A stretch of 28,617 nucleotides of DNA from a virus: the IMG/VR virus record IMGVR_UViG_3300047557_000555, positions 1-28,617 of that record, one strand, 5' to 3'. The notes under the pieces were generated by a model. That model did no database searches. It worked only from the letters and a program-made list of their open reading frames with translations, and had not been told where the DNA came from. Made by a program: the position numbers and the translations under genes. Of this stretch, positions 1-7,233 are shown piece after piece. Position 1 is the stretch's first letter, and every line of letters starts with the position of its first letter.

Positions 1-1
1 C

Positions 2-778
2 ATTGATAATGCCCCTAGAGAAATACAGAAAGCTATCCGTAGTGCAGAAGCAGAGAGATCATTAGGCTTAGGTGCTATGGGTTTCCATGGTTACCTACAA
101 AGCAAGGATATTCCATTTGAAGGACTGTCAGCCAAGATTGCAAACCTTAGAATGTTTAGATACATCAAAGCACAGGCAACTAAAGCTACACAGACTATGG
201 CACGTACAAGAGGGGAGCCAAGTGATCTCATTGGTACAGGCACTCGTAATGCACACCTTATTGCTGTTGCTCCAAACGCTAACAGTAGTATTATTTGTGG
301 TTGCTCTGCTTCCATTGAGCCTATTAAGTCTAACGCATATGTGCACAGAACACGTGCAGGCTCACATCTTGTCAAGAACGTCTATTTACAACGCATCCTC
401 AAGGGTATGGAGAAAGATACGCCGGAGGTATGGCAATCGATCATCATGAATGAAGGATCAGTGCAGCATCTGGACTTCTTAAATAGTACAGTTAAAGATA
501 TCTATAAGACTGCATTTGAATTGGATCAGATGTGGATCGTTGAACATGCAGCAGATAGACAGCAGTACATATGTCAGGGTCAGTCACTGAATTTATTCTT
601 CCCTGCAGGTAGCCCCAAGTCTTATGTTAATGCAGTACACTTACGAGCTTGGAAATCTAAACTCAAAGGTTTGTATTATCTGCGTACTAGTGCAGGTGTA
701 CAAGCCGATAAGATCGGTTTAAAGATCGAAAGGAATGCGTTACAAGATGCTGAAGAATGTCTTAGCTGCCACGGGTAA
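2..778 (+). CDS. nrdA: Ribonucleotide reductase class I large subunit, C-terminal part (5' end outside window)
   Basis: Catalytic subunit that reduces ribonucleoside diphosphates to deoxyribonucleotides for phage DNA synthesis, working with the radical-generating NrdB encoded at 2509. The frame is open from base 2, so the gene enters from the left and only its last 258 residues are seen. Recognisable family blocks, in order, are SLGLGAMGFHGYLQ, PNANSSIICG with the following SIEP, QSLNLFFP and YYLRTSAG. The protein ends in ECLSCHG, a cysteine pair (CxxC) in the place of the mobile C-terminal redox pair that is re-reduced by thioredoxin or glutaredoxin in class I enzymes. The stop is 12 bases before the ATG of the next gene, so the two are probably co-transcribed. 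No frameshift is visible. Class and subunit are secure; the N-terminal allosteric region cannot be judged. Confidence 0.96.
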   Translation: MDNAPREIQKAIRSAEAERSLGLGAMGFHGYLQSKDIPFEGLSAKIANLRMFRYIKAQATKATQTMARTRGEPSDLIGTGTRNAHLIAVAPNANSSIICGCSASIEPIKSNAYVHRTRAGSHLVKNVYLQRILKGMEKDTPEVWQSIIMNEGSVQHLDFLNSTVKDIYKTAFELDQMWIVEHAADRQQYICQGQSLNLFFPAGSPKSYVNAVHLRAWKSKLKGLYYLRTSAGVQADKIGLKIERNALQDAEECLSCHG

Positions 779-789
779 GAGTGATAGCG

Positions 790-1227
790 ATGAGTAAAAA
801 GAAACGCTTTGATAAAAAGCTATTCACAGAGAATGACTCACCAGCTAGAATTGCTGGAGTTAGGTACTGGGGTGCATTGGGATATATAGCAGCACCTAAC
901 TATGATCAGTATGGTCCAGACTTAATAGTGATTACAGACAGTGAAAGATTCTATAGTGAAGTTGAGATTAAAAGGGTATGGTCAGGAGAGGCTTTTCAGT
1001 ACGATACCCTACAAATACCTGAAAGGAAGCGTAAGTTTGTCGGACTTGATTTCCCGTGTACTTTCATGGTATTTAATAACGAACAAACCTATGCATTTCT
1101 CTGTGAGGGTGATACACTTATTGCTTCCCCCTTAGTGGAAGTTCCTAATAAGTATGTACATGCAGGTGAGATGTTCTATCAAGTGCCTGTTAGTAAGCTT
1201 AAGCTAGTGAGGGTTCCTGTACAATGA
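790..1227 (+). CDS. PD-(D/E)XK-like phage nuclease family protein
   Basis: A 145-aa protein. I see a PD-(D/E)XK-type arrangement: an acidic strand in YGPDLIVIT, then a strand EVEIKRVW carrying the ExK pair about 15 residues later, followed by a basic stretch IPERKRKF. This is the usual layout of metal-dependent nucleases and resolvases, and similar small proteins sit among replication genes in other phages. The fold and nuclease activity are inferred from motif spacing only. A GTG at 781 is in frame, but the ATG at 790 gives the natural MSKKKRFDKK start with a weak AAGAG upstream, so I chose it. The stop overlaps the next start (ATGA, 1224-1227), suggesting translational coupling. It lies between nrdA and nrdB. 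Confidence 0.72.
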   Translation: MSKKKRFDKKLFTENDSPARIAGVRYWGALGYIAAPNYDQYGPDLIVITDSERFYSEVEIKRVWSGEAFQYDTLQIPERKRKFVGLDFPCTFMVFNNEQTYAFLCEGDTLIASPLVEVPNKYVHAGEMFYQVPVSKLKLVRVPVQ

Positions 1228-1595
1228 ATAAAGACGTTATCATTAATCAACTTGAGAGGATCTATGCTAATCTAGTAGCATTGGGTACATACTATTTCCA
1301 CGAGCATTGTGAATACAATAATAAGTATTGTGCTACTGATGCTATAGATACAGTAGAGTTTGGCTTGTGGGATGCAGAGCTAAGGATTAAAGAGATTATT
1401 AAACTACTGGAGGAATCACATGAGTTCAGAGATGCCAGAAATTTTAATGACAAAGAATCTTGGGAAACATCCGAGTGGTCTTACGATGCAGGAATGGCTA
1501 TGGCCTTTCAAGACTGCGGAACAGCGGAAGCTAGTAGCAAAGTATCACAAGCGGACGGAGAAGCAGCAGCGCAAGAAGCAATTAGACGATATTGA
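1224..1595 (+). CDS. Hypothetical protein, 123 aa
   Basis: I do not recognise a family. The protein begins MNKDVIINQLERIYANL and its first two thirds look helical, with two cysteines (CEYNNKYC) near residue 35 and an acidic helix IKEIIKLLEESHEF. The start overlaps the stop of the upstream nuclease-like gene by four bases. The last third, rich in A, S, E and Q, overlaps a second open frame at 1420 that has a much better ribosome binding site. The C-terminal part of this product may therefore be read through rather than selected for. No membrane segment or signal peptide is seen. It probably belongs to the nrd-linked early operon; its function is unknown. Confidence 0.65.
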   Translation: MNKDVIINQLERIYANLVALGTYYFHEHCEYNNKYCATDAIDTVEFGLWDAELRIKEIIKLLEESHEFRDARNFNDKESWETSEWSYDAGMAMAFQDCGTAEASSKVSQADGEAAAQEAIRRY

Positions 1596-1611
1596 ACTTG
1601 CACCCTTTTAA
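1420..1611 (+). CDS. Small basic protein nested in the +1 frame of the upstream gene
   Basis: A 63-aa frame beginning MSSEMPEILMTKNLG and ending in a lysine/arginine/glutamine-rich helix (RKLVAKYHKRTEKQQRKK), then LDDIELAPF. It overlaps the 123-aa gene by 176 bases in another frame. Support: GGAGG at 1409-1413 lies six bases before the ATG, the best Shine-Dalgarno match in this part of the window, and the stop falls 17 bases before the next gene's ATG at the spacing usual in this operon. The predicted charged amphipathic helix reads like a natural small protein. I cannot tell whether both frames are translated or whether only the first part of the upstream gene is real. Function unknown. Confidence 0.55.
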   Translation: MSSEMPEILMTKNLGKHPSGLTMQEWLWPFKTAEQRKLVAKYHKRTEKQQRKKQLDDIELAPF

Positions 1612-1628
1612 CTTAACAGGAGAAAACT

Positions 1629-1940
1629 ATGACTTACATTAAAGTAGATCCCGATATGGTAGATAAAATCATCCGTGATGGATTAATTGAAAGCTATTTC
1701 ACAACGGAAGAGATGATTGAGACTGCCGAAACAATGGAAGAATCAGGTGAAGAACTTAAACCCTTTCAGAAAGAAGACCTTGAGTACAATAGAAAATACC
1801 TTAAGGCACTCAAAAGAGTTATCGAACACTTTAGCATCGCAGGAATCTTTAATATCGAGGCTGAAAGACTTGACTACTATGAAAAAAGTTTTGACCCACC
1901 AACCTACACCCATGTCGAAGAAGATGAAGATGAAGTCTGA
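1629..1940 (+). CDS. Hypothetical acidic protein, 103 aa
   Basis: Not recognised. The protein begins MTYIKVDPDMVDKIIRDGL, is largely helical by eye, and ends in a strongly acidic tail (HVEEDEDEV). AGGAG at 1617-1621 sits seven bases before the ATG, a clear ribosome binding site. Its 3' end overlaps the next gene by about 11 bases if that gene starts at 1930. No membrane segment, cysteine cluster or nucleotide-binding motif is visible. The acidic composition and short length suit a small accessory or inhibitor-type early phage protein, but nothing in the sequence fixes a role. Confidence 0.75.
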   Translation: MTYIKVDPDMVDKIIRDGLIESYFTTEEMIETAETMEESGEELKPFQKEDLEYNRKYLKALKRVIEHFSIAGIFNIEAERLDYYEKSFDPPTYTHVEEDEDEV

Positions 1941-2397
1941 TAACGTGTTTGAAGGACCAGATAGGTTTGACTTAGAGCAAGCTATCATGACTGTGTGGGG
2001 CTTAGAGGAGGATTTAGATGCCCTCTATGGCTACCTATATGAAACGGACGCAGATGCAGACACTGTAGCTAATGCTATCCTTGGAGCAAAGGTACTGCAC
2101 ATAGCACGATGTACTAAGCTGTGGGGTATCTTTAATAAGTTAGTAAGTAGTAAACAACTTGGAAGTAACAATACATGTGTGGATGAAGCAGATTTAAAGG
2201 AGCAAATTAAAGAACTAAGGGAAGACAATGCTAACTTGCTAGCTGCCTTACATGAGAGCTATGAGAATTGTGAAAGCATTGTGAAGTATGAAGGTCTAGG
2301 GCCAGGACAGTCACAGCAAGGTATGAGTCTTCGTGAGCAACTTGCAAGTGCTATAAGACTAAAGGCTAAGGAAGTAAGTGAGGAGTACTTAAAGTAA
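1930..2397 (+). CDS. Hypothetical phage protein, 155 aa
   Basis: The N-terminal half (residues 4-70: FEGPDRFDLEQAIM, then acidic LEEDLDALYGYLYE, then AKVLHIARCTKLWGIF) is a helical block of a type I have seen in small proteins of marine phages. The C-terminal half is a predicted coiled coil (LKEQIKELREDNANLLAAL) followed by a helix ending in EEYLK. In-frame starts exist at 1912, 1924 and 1930. I prefer 1930 because an AGAAG stretch lies about six bases upstream, while 1912 has no ribosome site and would add only basic residues. The longer frame that opens at 1717 is the shadow of the preceding gene. Function unknown; an oligomeric helical protein is likely. Confidence 0.7.
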   Translation: MKSDNVFEGPDRFDLEQAIMTVWGLEEDLDALYGYLYETDADADTVANAILGAKVLHIARCTKLWGIFNKLVSSKQLGSNNTCVDEADLKEQIKELREDNANLLAALHESYENCESIVKYEGLGPGQSQQGMSLREQLASAIRLKAKEVSEEYLK

Positions 2398-2417
2398 GGA
2401 AAGAGTACTTAAAGTAA

Positions 2418-2445
2418 TTGACATAGACAAATAGCTACATATAAC
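2418..2445 (+). promoter_or_regulatory. Sigma70-like promoter for nrdB
   Basis: TTGACA at 2418-2423 and TATAAC at 2440-2445, separated by 16 bases, predict a start near 2452. The 15 bases ATAGCTACATATAAC at 2431-2445 recur exactly, on the opposite strand, at 26208-26222 in front of the major capsid gene, where a perfect TTGACA again lies upstream. An exact shared core spanning the -10 and its upstream flank at two well-formed promoters argues that this is a real phage promoter element read by host-type polymerase. Confidence 0.7.
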
Positions 2446-2459
2446 TTTACTTCCCGCCT

Positions 2460-2487
2460 GGGCACTTTCATAGTGCCCTTTATTTTC
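2460..2487 (+). terminator. Rho-independent terminator-like hairpin in the nrdB leader
   Basis: GGGCACT (2460-2466), loop TTCAT, AGTGCCC (2472-2478), followed by TTTATTTT. A perfect 7-bp stem with a U-rich tail is typical of an intrinsic terminator. It would end transcripts coming from nrdA and the small genes. It lies only about 8 bases after the start predicted for the nrdB promoter, so for that transcript it may instead act as a 5' stabilising stem-loop, because a nascent RNA this short rarely terminates. Confidence 0.7.
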
Positions 2488-2508
2488 CCCTTTATCTTTG
2501 GAGTATTC

Positions 2509-3495
2509 ATGTCTGTAACAGCACCAAATACAACGTACAAACCTTTCACTTATCCATGGGCTATGGAATATGCAGTTGAATCTGAGAAGGTTCATTGGAT
2601 TGAGGCAGAGGCTAAGTTACAGGACGACGTAGCACAATGGCAAAATGGTAAGCTATCCAGTCAAGAAAAGAATCACATTACCCAGATTCTTAGATTGTTT
2701 ACACAAAGTGACGTAGCAGTTGGATCTAATTACCTAGATCATTATGTACACAAATTTAAGAATAATGAAATCCGAGCAATGCTTACTAGTTTTGCTGCGA
2801 GAGAATTCATTCACCAACGTGCATATGCCCTATTAAACGACACACTTGGATTACCAGAGGAAGAGTACTCAGCATTCCTAGAATACAAGCAGATGCGTGA
2901 CAAGATCGATTTTATGACACAGATAGATACCCATAGCCATGAAGGATTAGCGAAGGCTGTAGCTCGTTCTGTGATGAATGAGGGCATGTCTTTGTTCAGT
3001 GCCTTTGCCATGCTCTTAAACTACCAGAGATATGGCAAGATGAAAGGTATGTGTGAGATTGTTGAATGGTCTATCCGTGATGAGTCCATGCACTGTGAAG
3101 GCATGGTAAGACTGTTCAGGGAATTCTGTAAGGAACATCCAAGGATTGTCACAGATGACTTTAAGAAAGATATCTACCAAATGTTCAGGGATGGTGTAGC
3201 ACTTGAAGATGCAGTTATTGATGGAGCATTTGAAATGGGTGCTGTACAGGGCTTGACAGCAGAGGATGTAAAAGGGTATATTCGCTACATAGCAGATAGA
3301 CGTTTAATTCAACTGGGACTTAAGGGTAACTGGGGAGTTAAAAAGAATCCGCTAGAGTGGCTTGATTGGATTGTTGCAGGTGATACACTGAAGAACTTCT
3401 TTGAGGGTGTGGTTACCGACTACAATGCAGCAGGTATGGTAGGCGATTGGGGATGGAACTACAATGAATCAGAGCAACACAAACTTGCAGCGTAA
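2509..3495 (+). CDS. nrdB: Ribonucleotide reductase class Ia small subunit
   Basis: Di-iron/tyrosyl-radical subunit that supplies the radical used by NrdA. The start at 2509 has GGAG at 2499-2502; an in-frame upstream ATG at 2473 lies inside the terminator-like hairpin and is rejected. In the resulting 328 residues all expected ligands are visible: D68 (FTQSD), E99 and H102 (REFIHQRAY), E158 (NEGMSLFSAF), and E192 and H195 (RDESMH). The radical tyrosine is present as Y106, seven residues after E99, as in Escherichia coli Y122 relative to E115. This marks a classical class Ia enzyme rather than a Mn/Fe type lacking the tyrosine. Length is slightly below bacterial NrdB (about 375) and typical of phage versions. 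It has its own promoter at 2418. Confidence 0.97.
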   Translation: MSVTAPNTTYKPFTYPWAMEYAVESEKVHWIEAEAKLQDDVAQWQNGKLSSQEKNHITQILRLFTQSDVAVGSNYLDHYVHKFKNNEIRAMLTSFAAREFIHQRAYALLNDTLGLPEEEYSAFLEYKQMRDKIDFMTQIDTHSHEGLAKAVARSVMNEGMSLFSAFAMLLNYQRYGKMKGMCEIVEWSIRDESMHCEGMVRLFREFCKEHPRIVTDDFKKDIYQMFRDGVALEDAVIDGAFEMGAVQGLTAEDVKGYIRYIADRRLIQLGLKGNWGVKKNPLEWLDWIVAGDTLKNFFEGVVTDYNAAGMVGDWGWNYNESEQHKLAA

Positions 3496-3697
3496 TAGCA
3501 ACACTGAACATCTTAAGAAAGATCGTGTACCTCCTTTGTCAATTCAATTTGATAAAGGCAGGTATGCTTTTGTCAGGGGATGGATTGCCAATCCCTACTC
3601 TGAAGATGACCCGAAAGGGAAAGAGTGGCAGCGAGGATTTAATGCTGCCTATTTTGATAACCTAGATAGAGTGAAAGTTAAGTATGCAAAACGATAA
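3464..3697 (+). CDS. RMF-like (ribosome modulation factor-type) small protein
   Basis: A 77-aa protein whose core reads GRYAFVRGWIANPY (residues 32-45), then DDPKGKEW and RGFNAAY (57-63). The spacing A-x3-G, NPY, W-x2-GF-x-A is the pattern shared by ribosome modulation factor and many small phage and proteobacterial relatives. In bacteria RMF drives 70S ribosomes into inactive dimers. Whether this relative binds ribosomes is inference, and the resemblance is only a short motif. The start overlaps the nrdB 3' end by 32 bases in another frame and no later in-frame ATG exists, so the first 30 residues are polar linker. It is followed by an overlapping small gene, so it belongs to the nrdB transcript. 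Confidence 0.6.
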   Translation: MNQSNTNLQRNSNTEHLKKDRVPPLSIQFDKGRYAFVRGWIANPYSEDDPKGKEWQRGFNAAYFDNLDRVKVKYAKR

Positions 3698-3872
3698 TGT
3701 TAGCATTCAGGTAACCCTACAAGAAATAGAGATCATTCTTAACTTGATTAAGAAGACCCCTATTGAAACTGGGCTATACCCTATGTTCGTTAAGCTAGTA
3801 AATCAGTACAATGGTATACGGCAAGAGTTAGCAGCTAAAGAGAATGCAGCTATCGCAGACCCTCTAGCCTAG
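3684..3872 (+). CDS. Hypothetical protein, 62 aa
   Basis: The protein opens with a strand VSIQVTLQEIEIILNLI and continues as a helical hairpin ending in RQELAAKENAAIADPLA. Small phage proteins of this build (a V-T-L-Q-E-I-E-x-I-L-x-x-L block, then helices) are common in early regions, with no assigned role. It overlaps the preceding gene by 14 bases and its stop (3870-3872) lies inside the 3' end of the convergent late gene, overlapping it by 23 bases. The ribosome site is weak, so coupling to the upstream gene is likely. It is the last gene of the + strand operon. Confidence 0.65.
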   Translation: MQNDNVSIQVTLQEIEIILNLIKKTPIETGLYPMFVKLVNQYNGIRQELAAKENAAIADPLA

Positions 3873-6800
3873 CTGCATACTCATACACTGAGGCGTAATC
3901 TTTGGCATCTTCAAGGGTTACGCCTTTGTCACGTTTGTACATGTCATTAATAGCCAAGCGTCTTTGTTGAGATAGCCTGTTGTATGCCATCTTATCTACA
4001 CGCTCTTTATCTTTAGCTGTCATGTCACCCTGCACAATCGAACGTGCAGCACTTAAAGCAGTTGACATGTTATTAGTTATAGCAACTTTCTTTTCTCTAT
4101 CTGACATTGCATTGTATTCACGTGAGTCAATGCGTGGTATCACAACTTGTTTAATCCATTTACCTGCTTCTTTAATGACTGCACGATCATAGATCTTATC
4201 GCCAGTAGAACCAAACATTTGATAGGGATCTAAGTTGAGTCTTTCAACTTCTTGCTCAAGCTTGTTGCCACGTGGTACGACACGAACACCTGCTAGTGTG
4301 CTAAAGAATTCACCCGCACGTATGGGAGTTTCCTCACGTAAATAGGGCAAGTATTCAGGTAAGTCTGCCTTACCTCTTCCAACCACAGGCAGTGGTGTCT
4401 CAAGTGCGGGTACTTTAGATTTAAGTACGTTACCTGCTGATACAGCAATAATATCTTTCCATCCCTCTGCCTCAACAACATTAGGATCACGAACAATTCC
4501 TGATTCCCTGTCTATTAAATCAAAGTAAGAAAAGACGGGCTGTCCTGGTTGTATAAATCTACCTACAAAGTTACCCATCACTTTGCCTATAGCTTTAAGT
4601 GCCCTGTCAGAGTCTTTGCCCTCAGTGCCAGACAGCAACTCAGGTAGTGCTTCAAAGATTGTGCCTTGAGTTCCAGCAGGCAGTTTTAAACCTGCCATGG
4701 TTTCAATACCCTCACTTACTTTAATCTCTTCTTCTTTATTCAATTTAGATTTGGCTAAAGTGTCACCTATCCAGAATGCAGGACCGGCAGGGAAGAGGGA
4801 GCGTATGTCTACAGTGCTACCGTCCTCAGCTTGTACATTATTCCACTTAGTGTCTTGGTTTTCTAATCTGTACTTATAGGCTGCATATATCATTGCAGTG
4901 CCAACAACGCCCTGAGAAAACTTTCTTGTACCATCACGAAATAGCCTATCTATTTCAATAGCCTCGTCAGTAACTTTACCTTGTGCTGTCTTTTTTATAG
5001 CTGCAGGGTTAGTTAAAAACTTATCTGTGGCTTGCAAGATATCAGATAGACCTGATGCCGCACCGAAAGGGCTATACTTATATTGGAAGGCTATAGCGTT
5101 AGCCATAAATCTAGGGAATGGCACAGCCAAACTACTGCCAGGAAACTTTTCTATGCCACGGATAATATAGTTAGCTGCTGTCTCTGTCATATTCTCGATA
5201 GATGTGGCAGCTTTAGTCTTTGGCATATAGGAAAAGGTAGCCTTTAATGCATCATCAGCAGCATTGTTTAAGATACTAGTAGGTATCTTTTTATCATTGG
5301 CTAGTATTTCCATCATATCCATGCCAACCCTGCGTAAGCTTCTCTCCACACTGGCAGTGAATACGGCCCTACGAAACAGGGCATCCTGTGCTACGTTAAG
5401 TGAATTCACAAAACGTGCACCCTTACTTAACTCTTGGTCCCCTGATTCTTGCAGTGAGTTAAGCATTAGGCTTCTTAACTTTGGATTATCTGCTAGAATA
5501 AGGTCCATAGTTTCTGCTGTCATTCCTGCATCATTTAGTTTGACAAGCGTACTAAAAGAGTCATTAACAATGTTGCTCATGCTTTGGGAAAAGTCACCTC
5601 TTTTAAATGATCCCGTGGCTGCTGATTTAACAAGCTTTCCTGTCTCATATATCGTACCTTCAAGAAGTCTAGATGCCGCATCTAAAGTAAGAGCACCCAT
5701 AGTACCGTATACGTTTCTTATGGTAGTACCTAAACCAGACACCATGTAAGCTTTAGACTCTCTTTCAAGTCGGGACACAGCATTAATAGTTGCAGCACCC
5801 GAACTGACTATTTCATTGTCTCTTCCGTACAAACCATCTATAAGTCTTTGTGACTCTGGGTCTAGTTTCCCTACACTATTAAGTGCTCTTGACAGACTAC
5901 TAAGACCTGCCAAACCTCTGCCCATTTCACTAGCAGTAGTTAATGAGGCTTGACCAAATTCACTTAAAGTTATATTGGCCTTTTTAAGTGCATCGTTAAA
6001 TATTTCATCTGGTATTGTCACAGATCCTTCAGGTAAGTTTTTACTACGCTCACCCAAAATCATAAACACATCTCTAACTGCTTCCATCATTTGCTGCCCT
6101 TTCTTTGGTTTAAAAGCAGGGTCAGCATCCATGATATATTTAACTACATCAAGAGATCTTTTATAAATATCGTTTTTTATTTTTCCATCTGTTACAGACG
6201 TTGGTGGTGTTATTTCATCCAGCACCCGTGTCCTACCTTGCTGTATGTCGAACTGCTTAAGTACATCTTCCATCTCACGATCAAAGGCTTCTATGAAATT
6301 AGTTGTTTGCTGATTAGACGTTGGCTTTCTTTTTCCTGCTAACTTTTCTTCTAAGTCTTTCTTATATGTAGCAGGTTTACGTGCTACACCAGCAGCTTCA
6401 AAGCCACTAAACACCGAGCCTAATACTCCTGCAAAAGCAGCTTCACCTAAATCAACTGGACCTTCTGTAGCCCCACTCTCAATTCTAATACGCTGTTGTA
6501 CAATATTAGATCCAGCAGATATAGGAGCTTCTACGGCAGCAGCAGTGACACCTGTACGTGTGGCAGTAGAGAATGCTTTCTTAAGTAGCCCACGTGCAGC
6601 AGCATACTTACCGAATGCCCCAACGCCCAATCCTGTGTATGTAAGAGGATCACTGGCAATGGACATGACAGTTTCAGCGTAAGGTCTTATACCTTCCTGC
6701 CCACCTTTACTCACAGCAAATGGAACACGATCCCATAGATCAATAGCTTTACCTGCCTTCTCTGCATCTGCAGGTTTAGCATTAGCAATCCAGTTTAGTT

Positions 6801-7233
6801 CAGGTACTGCATTGAGCGTTGTGTTATATTCAATCTTACGCATCTCAGTAGCAAACCGCTTAGCGTAATCTTCATTGGATTCATCTTTCTTCTGCTCACC
6901 TGCCTTGCCAAACCTAGATGTCATGTAACCTTTAATGATATTGAAGTTCTCTGGCTTCTGGTACAAGTCAACAAAGTCTACTTTATTCTCACGTTCATAC
7001 TGTTCTATCTCAGCACGATCTTCCCGCTGCTTAGCCATAATACCTTTAGTGATCTGTGTCACTTTAGCCGCAGGTTTACCATACTCTTTAAACATGCTAG
7101 TACGTTTATAATCTTTTAAGTCATCGGCAGTGCCACTGACTTCTATCTTTGGTGTGCTATCCCATTTAATACCTTCATCTTTCTGTGGTACTACAGAAGG
7201 TATAGGATCCCATTTGATATTTTCATCTGCCAT
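3850..7233 (-). CDS. Large internal virion (DNA-ejection) protein, candidate
   Basis: An 1127-aa protein at the promoter-distal end of the late operon, where T7-like and related podoviruses carry their largest internal core protein. The N-terminus holds two copies of an IKWD-type motif (NIKWDPIPS near residue 5 and GIKWDSTPK near 21), followed by charged helices. Residues about 190-250 contain alanine/glycine-rich helices that could be membrane-active (SIASDPLTYTGLGVGAFG onward). The middle holds long helices and an FPRFMANAIAFQYKYSPFG block near residue 700. No lytic transglycosylase motif is seen, unlike T7 gp16. Its ATG shares one base with the stop of the upstream gene (TAATG), so translation is coupled. 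The assignment rests on position, size and composition, not on a recognised domain. Confidence 0.6.
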   Translation of the reverse strand: MADENIKWDPIPSVVPQKDEGIKWDSTPKIEVSGTADDLKDYKRTSMFKEYGKPAAKVTQITKGIMAKQREDRAEIEQYERENKVDFVDLYQKPENFNIIKGYMTSRFGKAGEQKKDESNEDYAKRFATEMRKIEYNTTLNAVPELNWIANAKPADAEKAGKAIDLWDRVPFAVSKGGQEGIRPYAETVMSIASDPLTYTGLGVGAFGKYAAARGLLKKAFSTATRTGVTAAAVEAPISAGSNIVQQRIRIESGATEGPVDLGEAAFAGVLGSVFSGFEAAGVARKPATYKKDLEEKLAGKRKPTSNQQTTNFIEAFDREMEDVLKQFDIQQGRTRVLDEITPPTSVTDGKIKNDIYKRSLDVVKYIMDADPAFKPKKGQQMMEAVRDVFMILGERSKNLPEGSVTIPDEIFNDALKKANITLSEFGQASLTTASEMGRGLAGLSSLSRALNSVGKLDPESQRLIDGLYGRDNEIVSSGAATINAVSRLERESKAYMVSGLGTTIRNVYGTMGALTLDAASRLLEGTIYETGKLVKSAATGSFKRGDFSQSMSNIVNDSFSTLVKLNDAGMTAETMDLILADNPKLRSLMLNSLQESGDQELSKGARFVNSLNVAQDALFRRAVFTASVERSLRRVGMDMMEILANDKKIPTSILNNAADDALKATFSYMPKTKAATSIENMTETAANYIIRGIEKFPGSSLAVPFPRFMANAIAFQYKYSPFGAASGLSDILQATDKFLTNPAAIKKTAQGKVTDEAIEIDRLFRDGTRKFSQGVVGTAMIYAAYKYRLENQDTKWNNVQAEDGSTVDIRSLFPAGPAFWIGDTLAKSKLNKEEEIKVSEGIETMAGLKLPAGTQGTIFEALPELLSGTEGKDSDRALKAIGKVMGNFVGRFIQPGQPVFSYFDLIDRESGIVRDPNVVEAEGWKDIIAVSAGNVLKSKVPALETPLPVVGRGKADLPEYLPYLREETPIRAGEFFSTLAGVRVVPRGNKLEQEVERLNLDPYQMFGSTGDKIYDRAVIKEAGKWIKQVVIPRIDSREYNAMSDREKKVAITNNMSTALSAARSIVQGDMTAKDKERVDKMAYNRLSQQRRLAINDMYKRDKGVTLEDAKDYASVYEYAARLEGLR
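3891..3932 (+). terminator. Hairpin, probable terminator of the + operon, inside the convergent gene
   Basis: AGGCGTAATCTTTG (3891-3904) pairs with CAAGGGTTACGCCT (3912-3925) around a 7-base loop, giving 14 continuous pairs in the + strand RNA, two of them G-U. The - strand RNA would have two C-A mismatches there, so the fold favours the + transcript. It begins 19 bases after the stop of the last + gene. The tail TTGTCACGTTTG is only moderately U-rich, so termination may be partial. Confidence 0.55.

Noticed and set aside
1717-1929. N-terminal extension of the 155-aa gene to 1717
   Set aside because: This part is the out-of-frame reading of the 103-aa gene, which has its own strong ribosome site.
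2473-2508. Upstream in-frame start for nrdB at 2473
   Set aside because: It falls inside the terminator-like hairpin and would add a hydrophobic, non-conserved dozen residues; 2509 has a proper GGAG site.
4060-4100. TTGACA on the + strand within the late gene
   Set aside because: There is no -10-like hexamer at 15-19 bases and no + strand gene downstream.
5264-5749. A 161-aa + strand frame
   Set aside because: It lies wholly inside the 1127-aa late gene, has no ribosome site or recognisable domain, and is explained as an antisense shadow.
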